Origin: Brachypterus glaber
Lineage: Eukaryota; Arthropoda; Insecta; Coleoptera; Kateretidae
Reading direction: 5' to 3'
NCBI GenBank assembly: GCA_958510825.1
Contig: OY294048.1
Location: forward strand, 18,431,589 to 18,495,588
Length of the DNA stretch: 64,000 nucleotides
Shown: positions 41,210-52,497 of the stretch, one piece after another
How the letters are laid out: the number at the start of each line of letters is the position of its first letter
How positions within the stretch are numbered: the first letter of the stretch is position 1
The notes under the pieces: generated by a model
The model's database searches: none
Told to the model about the DNA's origin: nothing
Seen by the model: only the letters and a program-made list of their open reading frames with translations
Program-made: the position numbers and the translations under genes

Positions 41210-42890
41210 AAGAATCTAATCTAGGTCCTTTATTATTTTTAATATTATTTTTAATATTTATTAATGGACTACTATTAATCCTCACCTGCTTAAAAATTAT
41301 TTTTGCAGATGATTTAAAAATTTTCTACGCTATTTTGTGTTCACATGACTGCTACTTGTTACAACAACTTGAAAGAATTTACTCGTGGTGCGAGAAGAAT
41401 AAACTTAAACTAAATATGGGTAAATGTAAAGTTGTAACTTATACACGTAAATCGCAACCTATTATTTTTAATTATAAAATAAATAATACTACCCTAGATA
41501 GATGTCATTAAATCACCTTGGAATTATCTTTGACTCTAAGCTAACATTTACACCACATATTGGTAGCATTTGTAACTCAGCATCAAAACTCTTGGGGTTT
41601 ATTATACGAAACACAGCATAATTTACATCTATAAATAGTTTTAAAACGCTATACTTTAGTGTTAACAGGTCCAAATTGGAGTAATGTAAAAAGTCCAAAC
41701 GAAAAAAAAAATATATCTCTCTCGTTTTTTTTTTAATCTTCTGCACAATAAAATCGATTGAGAATATTTATTAAGTAAAATAAATATTCTGGTACCACGT
41801 GGAAATTTAAGATATACCGAAACATTTTCAAAAAGTCAGGTTAGAACAAATCTCATGTATAAATCGACGATTTATATTATGTGCAATAATTTCAATTTAT
41901 TATATAACCAAAATGTTGATATCAACTTTAGTAAATTAAAACAAATTTTTATCTTAGAAAATTTAATTTTAGATTAAATAAAGTTATTAAGTATATGTAT
42001 AGTATTTTAGATTTGTAAATTATATATTGTTTTAACATTTTAAAAAATGTGCTCTCCTTAAAATTATTAAAAGCTAGCGATTTCGCTTTTTGTCAGTCAC
42101 TTATAGATTATGGATTAGTTGTTTGGGGTGCGTCTGCAAAAACAGTTATTTTTAATATTGAAGTTATTCAAAAAAAAAATATTAAAATTGGTTCAACAAA
42201 CGGCGGTATTCTTCTGAACGGCGCTATTCTTCTGAACGGCTATATACTGATTTCAGTGTGATGAACATAAAGGAATTATATTGGCTATCCTTGCTTAAAT
42301 ATTATTTTAAAAATAAAAATTGTGTAAAACTTATATCTCATTCTTATGAAACAAGACAAAAAAAAACCTTCATTCTAAAATAAATAAGGTAAACAAAAGT
42401 GTGGGGTTAAAAAACTTTTTATTGCATGTTCAAAAAATTTACAATATTTTGCCATTAGAACTCAAAACGCATACAAATACTTATAAATCTTTTATAAAAA
42501 AAAATTAAAATTTGGATCTTGCAAAATAAAGATATAATTAAAGATGTTTTAAAGTAAGAAATTAATAATTAAAGTACTTTCACTAAATTCATGTAAAAAA
42601 AGTCTTTATATTTTACTCTCCAATAAATAAAAATATAAAAATATTTTTTTTTACTATATACGTATATCACACACAAGCTATTTATAGCTTTTGTGATATA
42701 CTTAAAAAAATAAAATTAAAAAAATAATAATAATAACATAAAATATCTTCTACACACCAAGTCTAACTTTACTAAATATTGTAACAAAAATTATTATAAA
42801 ATAGTTATAGATAAAAAATAATTTAATTTAATTGTAACTCTACATTATATATGTATGCTGTGTATAAATAAATAAATAAATAAATAAAAA
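41210..42890 (+). pseudogene. decayed LINE (Jockey-like) reverse transcriptase and 3' end
   Basis: Broken frames in order: the catalytic FADDLKIFY (about 41305-41331), the block LERIYSWCEKNKLKLNMGKC, then HLGIIFDSKLTF and NSASKLLGFI, and after more breaks QSLIDYGLVVWG with VIQKKNIKI. This is the order of RT motif C and the thumb/C-terminal regions in Jockey-superfamily LINEs. The element ends in an AAAT repeat near 42868-42890, a typical 3' tail. Frameshifts and stops make it inactive. Confidence 0.8.
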
Positions 42891-42989
42891 TAAAAAATTT
42901 AGTATCTAGTATATTGTAGAATCGTGTATAAGTTTGTCAACTTGATCATTGACTCCTTTGAAAACAAAAAAATTAACTTTGCCACATTA

Positions 42990-43445
42990 CTGGACCTAAC
43001 AAAGGCCTTTTATTTCTGAGATAAAATATTTTTAACTGCCGCTTTAAATACTATTAAAAAAATATATAATAATAATAATAAAATCTTTATGTAAATTCCA
43101 ATAGGCAATTGACCGAGGTCTCTCTACCTATTATAATATTATATAGTTGAAACAAATAAATTGTTTTATCAGTGTACAGGGTGTCCCACAGCTAAGACAG
43201 AGCAATCGTTTTTTGGCGTTATTATTAAAGCTATTGAAATAAAGTTTTTGTCAGTTAATATACACACTAAAATGTATAAGTGTGCCTAAACAAAAGTTTT
43301 CTACTAGCTTTTATTTCTGAGATAAAATATTTTTAACTGATGCTTTAAATACTATTAAAAAATATATAATAATAATAATAAAATCTTTATGGAAATTCCA
43401 ATAGGCGATTGACCGAGGTCTTTATACCTATTTTAATATTAAACT
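42990..43445. repeat. two direct copies of a ~145-bp block
   Basis: 42998-43140 and 43298-43440 both contain CTTTTATTTCTGAGATAAAA, a TAATAATAATAA run, AAATTCCAATAGGC and TTGACCGAGGTCT. The spacer carries CAGGGTGTCCCACAGCTAAG. The outer flank CTAAACAAAAGTTTTCTACT recurs near 38946. Confidence 0.75.
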
Positions 43446-43629
43446 ATTCTTTAATTTATTTAAACAGGTTAAACAAATCATAATATTATTAAATTATTTT
43501 TTAATTAATTTCTTTATAAAACTAGTAATTAATTTTTTTATAAAACTAATATTTTTGTTTTATCAAGAACTCTATGAATTTCACTTATTTTGATTGCAGT
43601 TAAGGGTTGCCCGAATTGAACATTAAAAT

Positions 43630-43892
43630 TATAACAGTATATTAAAGTACTAGTTTCATAAGATACGTTTTTAGCGCACTAGTACTTTAGTACTATTACT
43701 TTAGTACTAATACTTTAGTACTAGTACTAGTACTTTAGTACTAGTACTTTAGTACTAGTACTTTAGTACTAGTACCTTAGTACTAGTTCTTTAGTACTAG
43801 TACTAGTACTTTAGTACTAGTACTTTAGAAAACTCGCAGCAAGCGGCTCGTTTTTTAAACTGGTACTCGTGCGCTACAAACGTCTTATGAAA
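43630..43892. repeat. R1 end with an expanded AGTACTTTAGTACTAGT array
   Basis: The outer parts match the R1 hairpin (CATAAGATACGTTTTTAGCG and CGTGCGCTACAAACG). Between them 43678-43830 is a tandem run of the self-complementary words TTTAGTACTAGTAC, about 150 bp long, absent from the R1 copies at 8005 and 16313. Confidence 0.8.
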
Positions 43893-44365
43893 CGTGTGTG
43901 AGAAAAAATTATATCCCTTTTTTTTATGTTCTAACCTAAGGGGGGGATATAATTTTTTTAAATTCTTACAATTAGTATTGTTTCTAAATATTACCAAAGA
44001 CGCTTCAAAATCTCCTCAATTTTATATACTATTACTTATCCGAAAAACAGGTACCGATTTCTTTCAAAGTTTGAGTGCTTTGAGCTACCTCTAAACATTA
44101 ATCGATTTGCCTAATTTTTGAGTGGCAACTATGTTTTACTAAGGAGCAACTTTTGAGCCACAGAGCGTTTTCGATTTCGAAAATCGGGATATTTTGACAC
44201 ACCCTATTACTCGAAAAAGCGTTTTTTTATCTGTCTAAAAAAGTTTATCTTTTACGATTTTCTTTTAAATGGGAATTGATTTCTTATGTCAGGTGTATTT
44301 TAGTCCAAAAAATGTAGGGGTCCGTACAATTTTTATTTAAAATCGTCCAGGTGAACCGTGAGGTC
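43893..44365. repeat. fragment of the CACGGTTCACC element family
   Basis: Shares TTCTTACAATTAGTATTGTT, CCGAAAAACAGGTACC, GAGTGCTTTGAGCTACCTCT and the end block with 32280-32706, same orientation. Confidence 0.75.
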
Positions 44366-44876
44366 TATATGTTGGTAATTTATAAAAAAAAATCAAGAAC
44401 GTGTTTTGCATTAAATTAAAATTATATCAAAAAATATATCACCAAAATTGGTTCATTTTAATTTTAAGAGTGTTATTATCTTATATTGTAAAATCTTATA
44501 ATAAATATTTTACAAAAAAAAATATTTATTTACTACCTACTTATTAATGGGATAACTACTTTGGCTCCCTCAGTAAACTTAATTATAAAAAAAAATAGAC
44601 AAATATAAAAACAAATGCTTTTATATTAGACTTGTTTAATTGAAAACCGTCCAGTTTTAAATTATTTGGGCGATCCACTGCAATTCCAAATTAATTTTGT
44701 GTTGTTAAACCTATATATGTGTACTTCAAAACCAATTTTATTATTTTAATAGTGTTTGATTAAGCGTGGCCACCGATCAAATTTGGAATTTTTCATGTTG
44801 CCGAAAATTAAATTTCTTGCTAATTCTTGGTATTTAAATGCTTTATATAGAACACAAGCAAATTATTTGGGCATAC

Positions 44877-45857
44877 ACGGTGTATTTGAAATAGCGTCGG
44901 AAATTTTAACAGATGATTCTACATGATAAAATATGACAAAAAGTTCCTATAAACATATGTCTAAAAATGCGTCATAAGGGAGCTACGCCCCTTTAAAAGT
45001 GGCTAAAAAAATCGGTTTTTATTTAATAACTCAGGAACCCTTTGAGATATATTAACGAAGTTTTGCACGTGAATAATTCCTAATAAGGCCCATCTTTGTA
45101 TGTCATTTTCACGTACTTATCTTAACCAGGGGTGTGCGAAACGAAGGGGCCTTATCAGTTTTTTGTCCAAAACTTTTTTCTGTGTAACTTTTTTGCAATT
45201 TTATTTTTTAAATATGATTCCTCATTTCAAAATACATAAAAAAGGTACTCTTGTTGTAATGCTGTAGAATTAACCGTTTTCGAGAAAAATTCATTTGAAA
45301 GTGAAATTCCACGGTTCGAGGACGAAAAATTAAATACTAAAATGTTGAAAACCAAAATTTTAATGATGCAGGGCGAATTTACATTAAAAACTAAGAAAAA
45401 AACCTCATATACAGGTACTTCCAAAAATCAATCCTAATGGAGCTATGGTCTCCTAAATATGCACCATTTTTAAAGGGCCATGGTAGCTTTAAAAGCGTTT
45501 TTTCGACCTACATATTTCAAAAATAAAATTGCAAAAAAGTTACACAGAAAAAAGTTTGGGACAAAAAACTGATAAAGCCCCCCCGTTTCGCACACCCCTG
45601 GTTTAAATAAGTACGTGAAAATGACATACAAAGATGGGCCTTATTAGGATTAATTCACGTGCAAAACCTCGTTAATAAATCTCAAAGGGTTCCTGAGTTA
45701 TTAAATAAAAACCGATTTTTTTAGCCACTTTCAAAGGGGCGTAGCTCCCTTATGACGCATTTTTAGACATATGTTTATAGGAACTTTTTATCATATTTTA
45801 TCATGTAGAATCACCTGTTAAAATTTCCTACGCTATTTCAAATACACCCTGTATATG
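44877..45857. repeat. ~980-bp foldback element
   Basis: GGTGTATTTGAAATAGCG mirrors CGCTATTTCAAATACACC. Arms pair through GACGCATTTTTAGACATATG, GGGTTCCTGAGTTATTAAAT and GAAAATGACATACAAAGATG with their complements. Confidence 0.88.
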
Positions 45858-45879
45858 TACTGGGCTATATATTTGTTGC

Positions 45880-46990
45880 TTCAAAGACTTTTCTAAAAAA
45901 AAAGTAAAAGTTGTATTCAAAGTTTCACATAAAATTTAATGAAATGGCGATTTTTAAATAATAATGTTTTTTAATAAGGTAGACTTGGGGGAAGGGAAGT
46001 TTTCTTTATGAATAGAGACCTATATTTACTGTTCACTGTTATAGTTTTGCACTACAATTTTTATTGATATTTTTTTATACCGCTTTAAAATTATAACTTT
46101 TACCAAATAATTCAATAATGAGCCTCAATTTCTAAATTCTAACTAATTTTAAAAATTTGACATTTTTACAGGTAAGAGCTCTATATGTTAGCATTCCACA
46201 TACAAAATTCAGGAATGTGTTTTGCCTCAAAATGAAATTATAAATTAAACAAAATGGTTTAAAATTCAAATAATGTATTATTTATTTATGTATATTTCTT
46301 GTGTATAATTAATATTACGTAAAAATATTCTAAAATTAAGTTATTTAATACATTTGAATAAAATTAAAATTAAAAACGAACAAAATAAAATTAAAAAATA
46401 TAAAAAATTTCGTCCATACGGTCTGAATCCGGCAATGTTCCGAGAACCGATGCAGCGTTTCCCCTCTGTAATGCAATGCTAATTTTTTGTATCAAGAATG
46501 ACTTTGATTTTTGAATTAGTTAATAAACATTATTTTTGTAAAGTAACTATTATAAGAATATAATCTTTTAATATAAAAGATAATAATATTCTTAAAAGGT
46601 ATGTATTCAAAAATAAAATAAATAAATTTCAGTCATATATTTTTTGATATAATTTTAATTTAAGGCAAAACACATTCTTGAAATTTTTTTATGAATGAAC
46701 AACATACACATCTTAAGTCTAAAAATTTCAGATTTTAAAAATTAGTTACCCCTGAGAAATTGAGGCTCAAAAATTGAATAATTTGGTAAAAGTAGTATTT
46801 TTGAAACCTAATAAAAAAATATTACGTAAATATTTTTGTTCAAAATTTTAGCAGTCCATAGTAACTACAAGTCCCTATTTAATCACCCCCTCAAGAAAAT
46901 ATTAATATTTAAATATCATAATTTTATTAAATTTCATATCAAATTTTGAATACAATTTTCACCTATTTGAACTTATTTAGAAAAAAATAT
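45880..46990. repeat. ~1.1-kb foldback element
   Basis: Left words GTTGTATTCAAAGTT and ATTCAATAATGAGCCTCAAT correspond to inverted words at 46760-46960. Inner arms pair AATGTGTTTTGCCT with AGGCAAAACACATT. Confidence 0.7.
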
Positions 46991-47355
46991 TTTGAACAAG
47001 AAATATAGCCAAATATGCTTAAAAAAGTAATTTTTGTTTTATATCGCTAGCTCAATTAGTAAATGAGAAATTTAAATTTCCGCAATATGCAAAATATAGA
47101 AAAAAAGCAAACTTTACATAGTGGCCACCCCCAACTGAAGCAATATAAAAATAATATAAAATTGGTTTTGGAGTACACATATGTAGGTTTAAAAACACAA
47201 AAAATATTATATTGTTTTAATAAGAGGAAAAGTGAAGCTTTTTTTACTAGTCTGTAGAATTTACGGACGACACGAAGCGGAGTCCGGAAACTACAGACGA
47301 GTAAAGAAGGCACTTCTCCTCTAAGTGAAACATATTATTTTTTCTTCAAGCATCC

Positions 47356-47765
47356 TATATATCGTCGGCTTACAAGTAAAAGGCACTAAGTCACTTTTTT
47401 GCAAAAATGGGATTTTTAGGGTATTGTAATTAATTTTTGATGATCTATGTACAGCTAAACCGAACTAACTTCTAGGTGGACTGCCAAGAGAGTTACCCAC
47501 TATACAAAACGCACCAGTTTGATTTTGAATAAAATTTTATCTGGCAATAGGCACTAAGTCACTTAGTGCACTTAGTGTATTTTACTTGTAGATTATTTCA
47601 AATGTTTCTGCACTAAGCGACTGAGTGTTTGTTTGGCGAAACGTGCATTTTTGTACCAATTATTACAAAAATTAAAAAACAACAGTGAAAGTTAAATTTG
47701 TCAATATCTCAAAACCATGTTTTTGGACTTAGTGCTCTTTACTTGTAAGCCGACGATATATATAT
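47356..47765. repeat. ~410-bp foldback element with TATAT flanks
   Basis: TATATCGTCGGCTTACAAGT at the left and ACTTGTAAGCCGACGATATA at the right are exact inverse copies; GGCACTAAGTCACTT recurs inward. It interrupts the repeat block 47225-48245. Confidence 0.85.
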
Positions 47766-48312
47766 TAATTTTTGAATTTAATTTATTCAGTAATAAAGTA
47801 TGTTTTTTTTTTAATAAAATAGGCCAATAAAACCCTTTCGAAATAAACTTAAATCTTCCTTAGCTCATTTTAATTTTTTTCGTAGGCTAAATCGTACACT
47901 TTTTGCGATTTCGATGGTAGTCTAATGTCTAATGTAGTATTTGCAATTTCGGAGAGATTTGTAGGTGTATAAACCATATATTCTTCTTCAATCATTTTTA
48001 ATCAATTTCACACAAGGTTTTTGCACAGAATATCGAGTCGACCACCTGTTTACATAATAAATAAACAAGTTTGAAGTATGGCTGTCATCAAAGTCAAAGA
48101 GTGCTGCCGTCAGTGGTGATTTTGCTAACTAACTTTTTTTACGGAGTTAACAATGAACTCATTTTTTTACTGTAAAAAAATAGATCACTTCTAACTAGTG
48201 TGTTCAGTTATAAAATATGAACAGTTTAGTATGCTTGAAGAAAAAAATAATTAATTTGAAACTGGTCCAGCTCTCAAATAATTCAAAATTGGACGGTTCT
48301 CGATGGATTACG

Positions 48313-49214
48313 CCTGCTGCGACCTTGTTAGGTCCTAAACTTACTGCCTGAAATCTATTTATTTATTTATTTTAAATCGTAGAAAAAATGTTGTTTTTAT
48401 TACGAGCGCAAAATGTGATTTCTGCTTTCTCGTGATTACTGATCTCGGCTAGACGCCTCGATCAGCAAATTCCACGCTCAAGCAGAAATCAGTAATTTTG
48501 CGCTCTTAATACAAAAATTACTATTTCAGTTATAGTATTTAATTTAAAATCGCCCATAAAAATGTATCAAATAAGCTCTAAAACAAAAATTAGTAAAAAA
48601 CTTATGTTTATGCACACTTATAGCATGCTGGGTGTACACTATATATTGACTGACATAAACTTTATTTCAATAGATTTAATAATAACTTCAAAAAACCATT
48701 GATCTGTTTTAGCTGGAAAACCCTAATATATTTTTTAATTTTTTTCGTAATTGGTTACATTTTAGAACCAGTTGTTTTAAGTTAAAGTATTATTTATGTA
48801 CCAAGGGAGTTAAGTAGACTATAATGCCCGGAAGGCGAAAGAAACTAGCCCGAGGGCCTTTGGTCAGAGGGATAGGTTTCGCCTGATGGACACTATATGG
48901 CGTTAAGCCTGTGGTTCATACAAGACTTTATTTTTCATCGATTGTAAAATAAAAGAGCTAAATTTCTGCATTACTTTTAATGAACGAAAATATAGAAATT
49001 CCACAAAATAACCAAATAAGGAGTATGAAAATTTTCTACAATGGAAAGTAAAAAACCAAATTAACGTGGTTACTGAAATAGTAATGATGGCTTACTTTCA
49101 GGTATGTAACCTTTTGCCCAGTAATAATAACAATTTTTATTTTTTTTACTTCATTTTAGTAGCAATGAAACGCAAAAGCGTTTGAAAACTTTTATATTTT
49201 AGACGAACAGAATA
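48313..49214. other. intergenic with one hairpin
   Basis: At 48395-48512 GAGCGCAAAATGTGATTTCT folds onto AGAAATCAGTAATTTTGCGC. 48790-48900 is a GC-richer block (AGCCCGAGGGCCTTTGGTCA) of unknown type. Nothing else seen. Confidence 0.5.
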
Positions 49215-49930
49215 GTGGAAATGGACTACACACTTTTTGTCACACTTCCTTTGCCTTTCCTCACCTCTAGCAACTCCAGAACACTTCTGTGCATTCGTAT
49301 GTCCAGGTCCATTTACTTTTCTTTAATCCATAGTCATCTACATTATTTAAATTTAATTTGGTGTTCATCAGCTGATAAATACTTAAAACCTTTATAGGTC
49401 TTGCAAAACAAAGCCATAAAAAATATTTACCAGCTTGTTTATCGCCATAACACAGCTGATCTCTATAACGGTCACAAAATTAGGTCATTAAAAAGTATAT
49501 ATGAACACCAAACTGTAACTTTTATACATCAGGTTATTAAAGGAGATAAACACTCATGCCTAAAATTTCAACGTAGGAATGATATACATGACTACAACAC
49601 CAGGAAATGTGAAAATGTTACCTAGGGTAAACACTCAAGTTGGGGATAAATTTATTTATTATAAAGGTGTTAAGTTATATAATAAATTACCAAATGAAAT
49701 CAAAGATATCAAAAATTTAAAAAGTTGACTTCAAATGTAATAGATTACTATATTTTGTAAATAATTTAATAGTTATTTTATATTTTTTAGTCCAAACAAT
49801 TTTATATCTATTCTGTGATAATTTAGTCTTTAATTAAGTTTAGTAAAACAATGCAATATTTGTAATTATGTAGTCTTAGTTAGAGGTGTTCCTCTATAAA
49901 CCGTTGTGTTTCTTGTGGACGAATAAACGA

Positions 49931-49970
<40 letters not shown>
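49215..49970 (+). pseudogene. LINE 3' end with (ATT)n tail
   Basis: Broken frames give HLHYLNLIWCSSADKYLKPL, QNKAIKNIYQLVYRHNTADL, then DIHDYNTR, the C-terminal end of Jockey/CR1-type ORF2 proteins. A noncoding 3' part follows, ending ACGAATAAACGAATT and a run of ATT triplets to 49970. Truncated at the 5' side and frame-broken. Confidence 0.75.
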
Positions 49971-49971
<1 letters not shown>

Positions 49972-50385
49972 GTATTATTAAACACGTTAGCGCATAAATA
50001 TGTTTCACCAATCTTTACTGCGCATGATATATTTGTATATCTTTGCCAGAACATTTCTAAATATTCGTATGTATTATTAAACACTTTTGCGCATAAATAT
50101 GTTCCACCAATCCTTACTGCGCATAACATATTTGTATATGTTTGCCAGAACACTTTTAAGCATTCGTATGTATTATTAAACACTTTTGCGCATAAATATG
50201 TTCCACCAATCCCTTCTGCGCATGACATATTTGTATATGTTTGCCAGAACACTTTTAAGCATTCGTATGTATTATTAAACACTTTTGCGCATAAATATGT
50301 TCCACCAATCCTTACTGCGCATGACATATTTGTATATGTTTGCCAGAACACTTTTAAGCATTCGTATATATTAATAAACTTTTCT
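49971..50385. repeat. 99-bp minisatellite, about four units
   Basis: Units start at about 49971, 50070, 50169 and 50268, each holding GTATTATTAAACAC, GCGCATAAATATGTTCC, ACTGCGCATGACATATTTGT and TTTGCCAGAACACTT. The unit length is a multiple of three, so a stop-free frame runs through it on the minus strand by arithmetic, not because it encodes a protein. Confidence 0.9.
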
Positions 50386-50689
50386 GCGCATACTTACGTT
50401 TGTCTAAGCAGTACTGCGCATCGTAACTGGTGACCGACAATTTTTTTTTGCTTGAAATGGACATAAATCATTATTAAAATTTGCAAAATACAAGGCTTTA
50501 CCTATAAACTAATAAAAAGACTTCACAGTGGAGTGTATTTTGTTATTTTGCTAATATCTCCAGAAGTATTGGTGCTACGAAAAAAATGGTTTTTACGTTT
50601 TTTAATGGTAAATTTTATTACCTTCCTATACATGCCAAAATTATAATTGAACGATAAAATTTTTTAAAAAAATACCAAAAATTAACTTT

Positions 50690-50845
50690 TTTTGGCCCCT
50701 TTGACCCCCTTCTCCCCTACCCCAATTTCAATCCCCGCCGAGATATTCACTACGCAAATATACCCTCCAAATTTCAAATCGCTACGATTTGTCTTTCCCG
50801 AGTTATCGTGTTCACAGACCGACAGACAGACAGACAGACATTTTT
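50690..50845. repeat. C-rich / GAGTTATCGTG / GACAGACA block, copy
   Basis: CCCCTTTGACCCCCTTCTCC, then ATTTCAAATCGCTACGA, CCCGAGTTATCGTGTTCACA and four GACA units; same order as 11470-11725. Confidence 0.65.
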
Positions 50846-51182
50846 TTAACATGGTCTCAAAAGTCTTAAAAACTTCGAAAACGTCGAGAAATGTGAAAAA
50901 ATCGAAAAAAAAAAATTTGAAAAAAAAATGTGTATTTCAATACTTTTAATTTTAGAATTCTAAAATATAAAAGTAAAAATATACCCAAAATATTCCCAGG
51001 TGAAGTCTGATTTATCGTAAAGGAAAACAATAATATTTCAACATATTGTCAATTAACAGCATTTTAAAAGTTAAATCAAAAGTATTAGAAGGTGAACAAG
51101 TTTTAACTCTTATCAGAAAGGTGCCGAATAATACCTTCCTGTTTCATAAAGTAGTACTTGTAATGGGTGTTTTTCACTGCCT
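50846..51182. other. intergenic, nothing recognised
   Basis: AT-rich with adenine runs; no repeat ends. Confidence 0.4.
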
Positions 51183-51426
51183 AAGGGAACGTTCAAGTAT
51201 TACGTAACGCAAAATGTACCAAAATTCATACACTTCATACCTCGGTTCTCGCGTTATTCAAGGATGTAGAGATTTCATATTTTGACTACCCCCCCTAATA
51301 GGGGGTGTGTTAGGGGGGGTAGCCAAAATATGACATCCCTATAATCTATAATAACGCGATAACCGGGGTATGAAGTGTATGAATTTTGGTACAATTTGCG
51401 TTACGTAATACTTGAAGGTTTCCTAA
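51183..51426. repeat. ~240-bp palindrome, TTCAAGTATTACGTAA family
   Basis: GTTCAAGTATTACGTAACGC at the left mirrors GCGTTACGTAATACTTGAAG at the right; the arms also pair ATTCATACACTTCATACC with its complement. The centre is at the AGGGGGTGTGTTAGGGG region. Related ends occur at 57262-57760 and 60929. Confidence 0.88.
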
Positions 51427-51677
51427 GACGGGATGAGATTGTATATTTAACATAGGTAAAACGGAATAACAACAATAAAAATATTAATTTATTATTCCAT
51501 CAATCTATTTTCTAATCATCGTACAGAGAGATATTGGTAGACTGACAGTTTCGGGCTGCTGGCCCTCTTCAGTACCAAGAGTCAACTCTGCACGCTGATT
51601 AAGAAAACGTTTTTAGACTTTACTCGCAAAAGGAATATAGCCATTAGATTGATGTAGACTTGTGCGCCATCTATTTC

Positions 51678-51877
51678 NNNNNNNNNNNNNNNNNNNNNNN
51701 NNNNNNNNNNNNNNNNNNNNNNNNNNNNNNNNNNNNNNNNNNNNNNNNNNNNNNNNNNNNNNNNNNNNNNNNNNNNNNNNNNNNNNNNNNNNNNNNNNNN
51801 NNNNNNNNNNNNNNNNNNNNNNNNNNNNNNNNNNNNNNNNNNNNNNNNNNNNNNNNNNNNNNNNNNNNNNNNNNNNN
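51678..51877. other. assembly gap, 200 N
   Basis: Exactly 200 ambiguous bases, a fixed-size scaffold gap of unknown true length. It cuts repeat R2 copy 2 at its left end. Confidence 0.98.
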
Positions 51878-51887
51878 TAACCCCCGC

Positions 51888-52120
51888 TTGGCTTTTACTT
51901 TATTGAGTGGATATTTATTTATTTTACCCACTCTGTCACTTGTCAAATTATTTTTTTGTAAATGTCATTAAATTTTTTTATAAAAATATGAATTCCTAAG
52001 CTATTTATTGGATAAAACCTTGTATGGCACTCATGGGTAAACCGATATTGCCCTCTCGAAAATTAACCTGCTTGGCTGACGCCTCGCAGGTTAATTTTCT
52101 TATATCTTACTAGTACCATA
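51888..52120. repeat. repeat R2, copy 2 (left end lost in gap)
   Basis: Matches 15650-15905, including GGATAAAACCTTGTATGGCA and the GAAAATTAACC hairpin. It lies about 320 bp before the gene B start, as copy 1 does before gene A. Confidence 0.8.
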
Positions 52121-52436
52121 AATAATTATTATATCAAGTAAGATGACATAATAAAAAATATACGATTCCATTAAAAAACATTAAGTCAGATATTTCCCAC
52201 CCTAGGAGGAACATCCTGTATATTTTAAAATATTTTTAGAATGTGTCTTTTTTAAAACCATGCAACTTTTCCCTTTAAAATTTTTCTCTAAAGTGGAAAC
52301 TTTACTATAAATCGACCGAGTCGGCTTCGTTGAGACACCCTGTGTATTTAAAATTAAAAATAATTACCTATGAATTATTTATTAAATTAATATTAGTAAA
52401 TTATTTATTAGGTTTATTTTTGTGGTAAGCTTCAAG

Positions 52437-52497
52437 ATGAAATCAATAATATTCACCCTTCTAACGCTCAGTCTTGGAGTAAATTCTCTACATTTAG
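52437..52497 (+). CDS. gene B exon 1
   Basis: ATG in CAAGATGAAATC, donor GTAAGTC. Signal peptide. Confidence 0.88.

Larger units (their letters stand above)
44637..48312. mobile_element. 3.7-kb element with ~60-bp inverted ends, filled with nested palindromes
   Basis: The left end (GAAAACCGTCCAGTTTTAAA, then TCCAAATTAATTTTG) is mirrored at 48247-48310. Inside are palindrome 44877-45857 (centre ~45370), palindrome 45880-46990, and block 47225-48245 shared with 31614-32215 in reverse, itself interrupted by palindrome 47356-47765. No intact coding frame. Confidence 0.65.

Noticed and set aside
49968..50351. 127-codon open frame resembling a repeat protein
   Set aside because: It arises because the minisatellite unit is 99 bp, a multiple of three. 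No start context, splice signal or family resemblance.
51660..51971. Open frames across the N run
   Set aside because: They exist only because ambiguous bases contain no stop codons.
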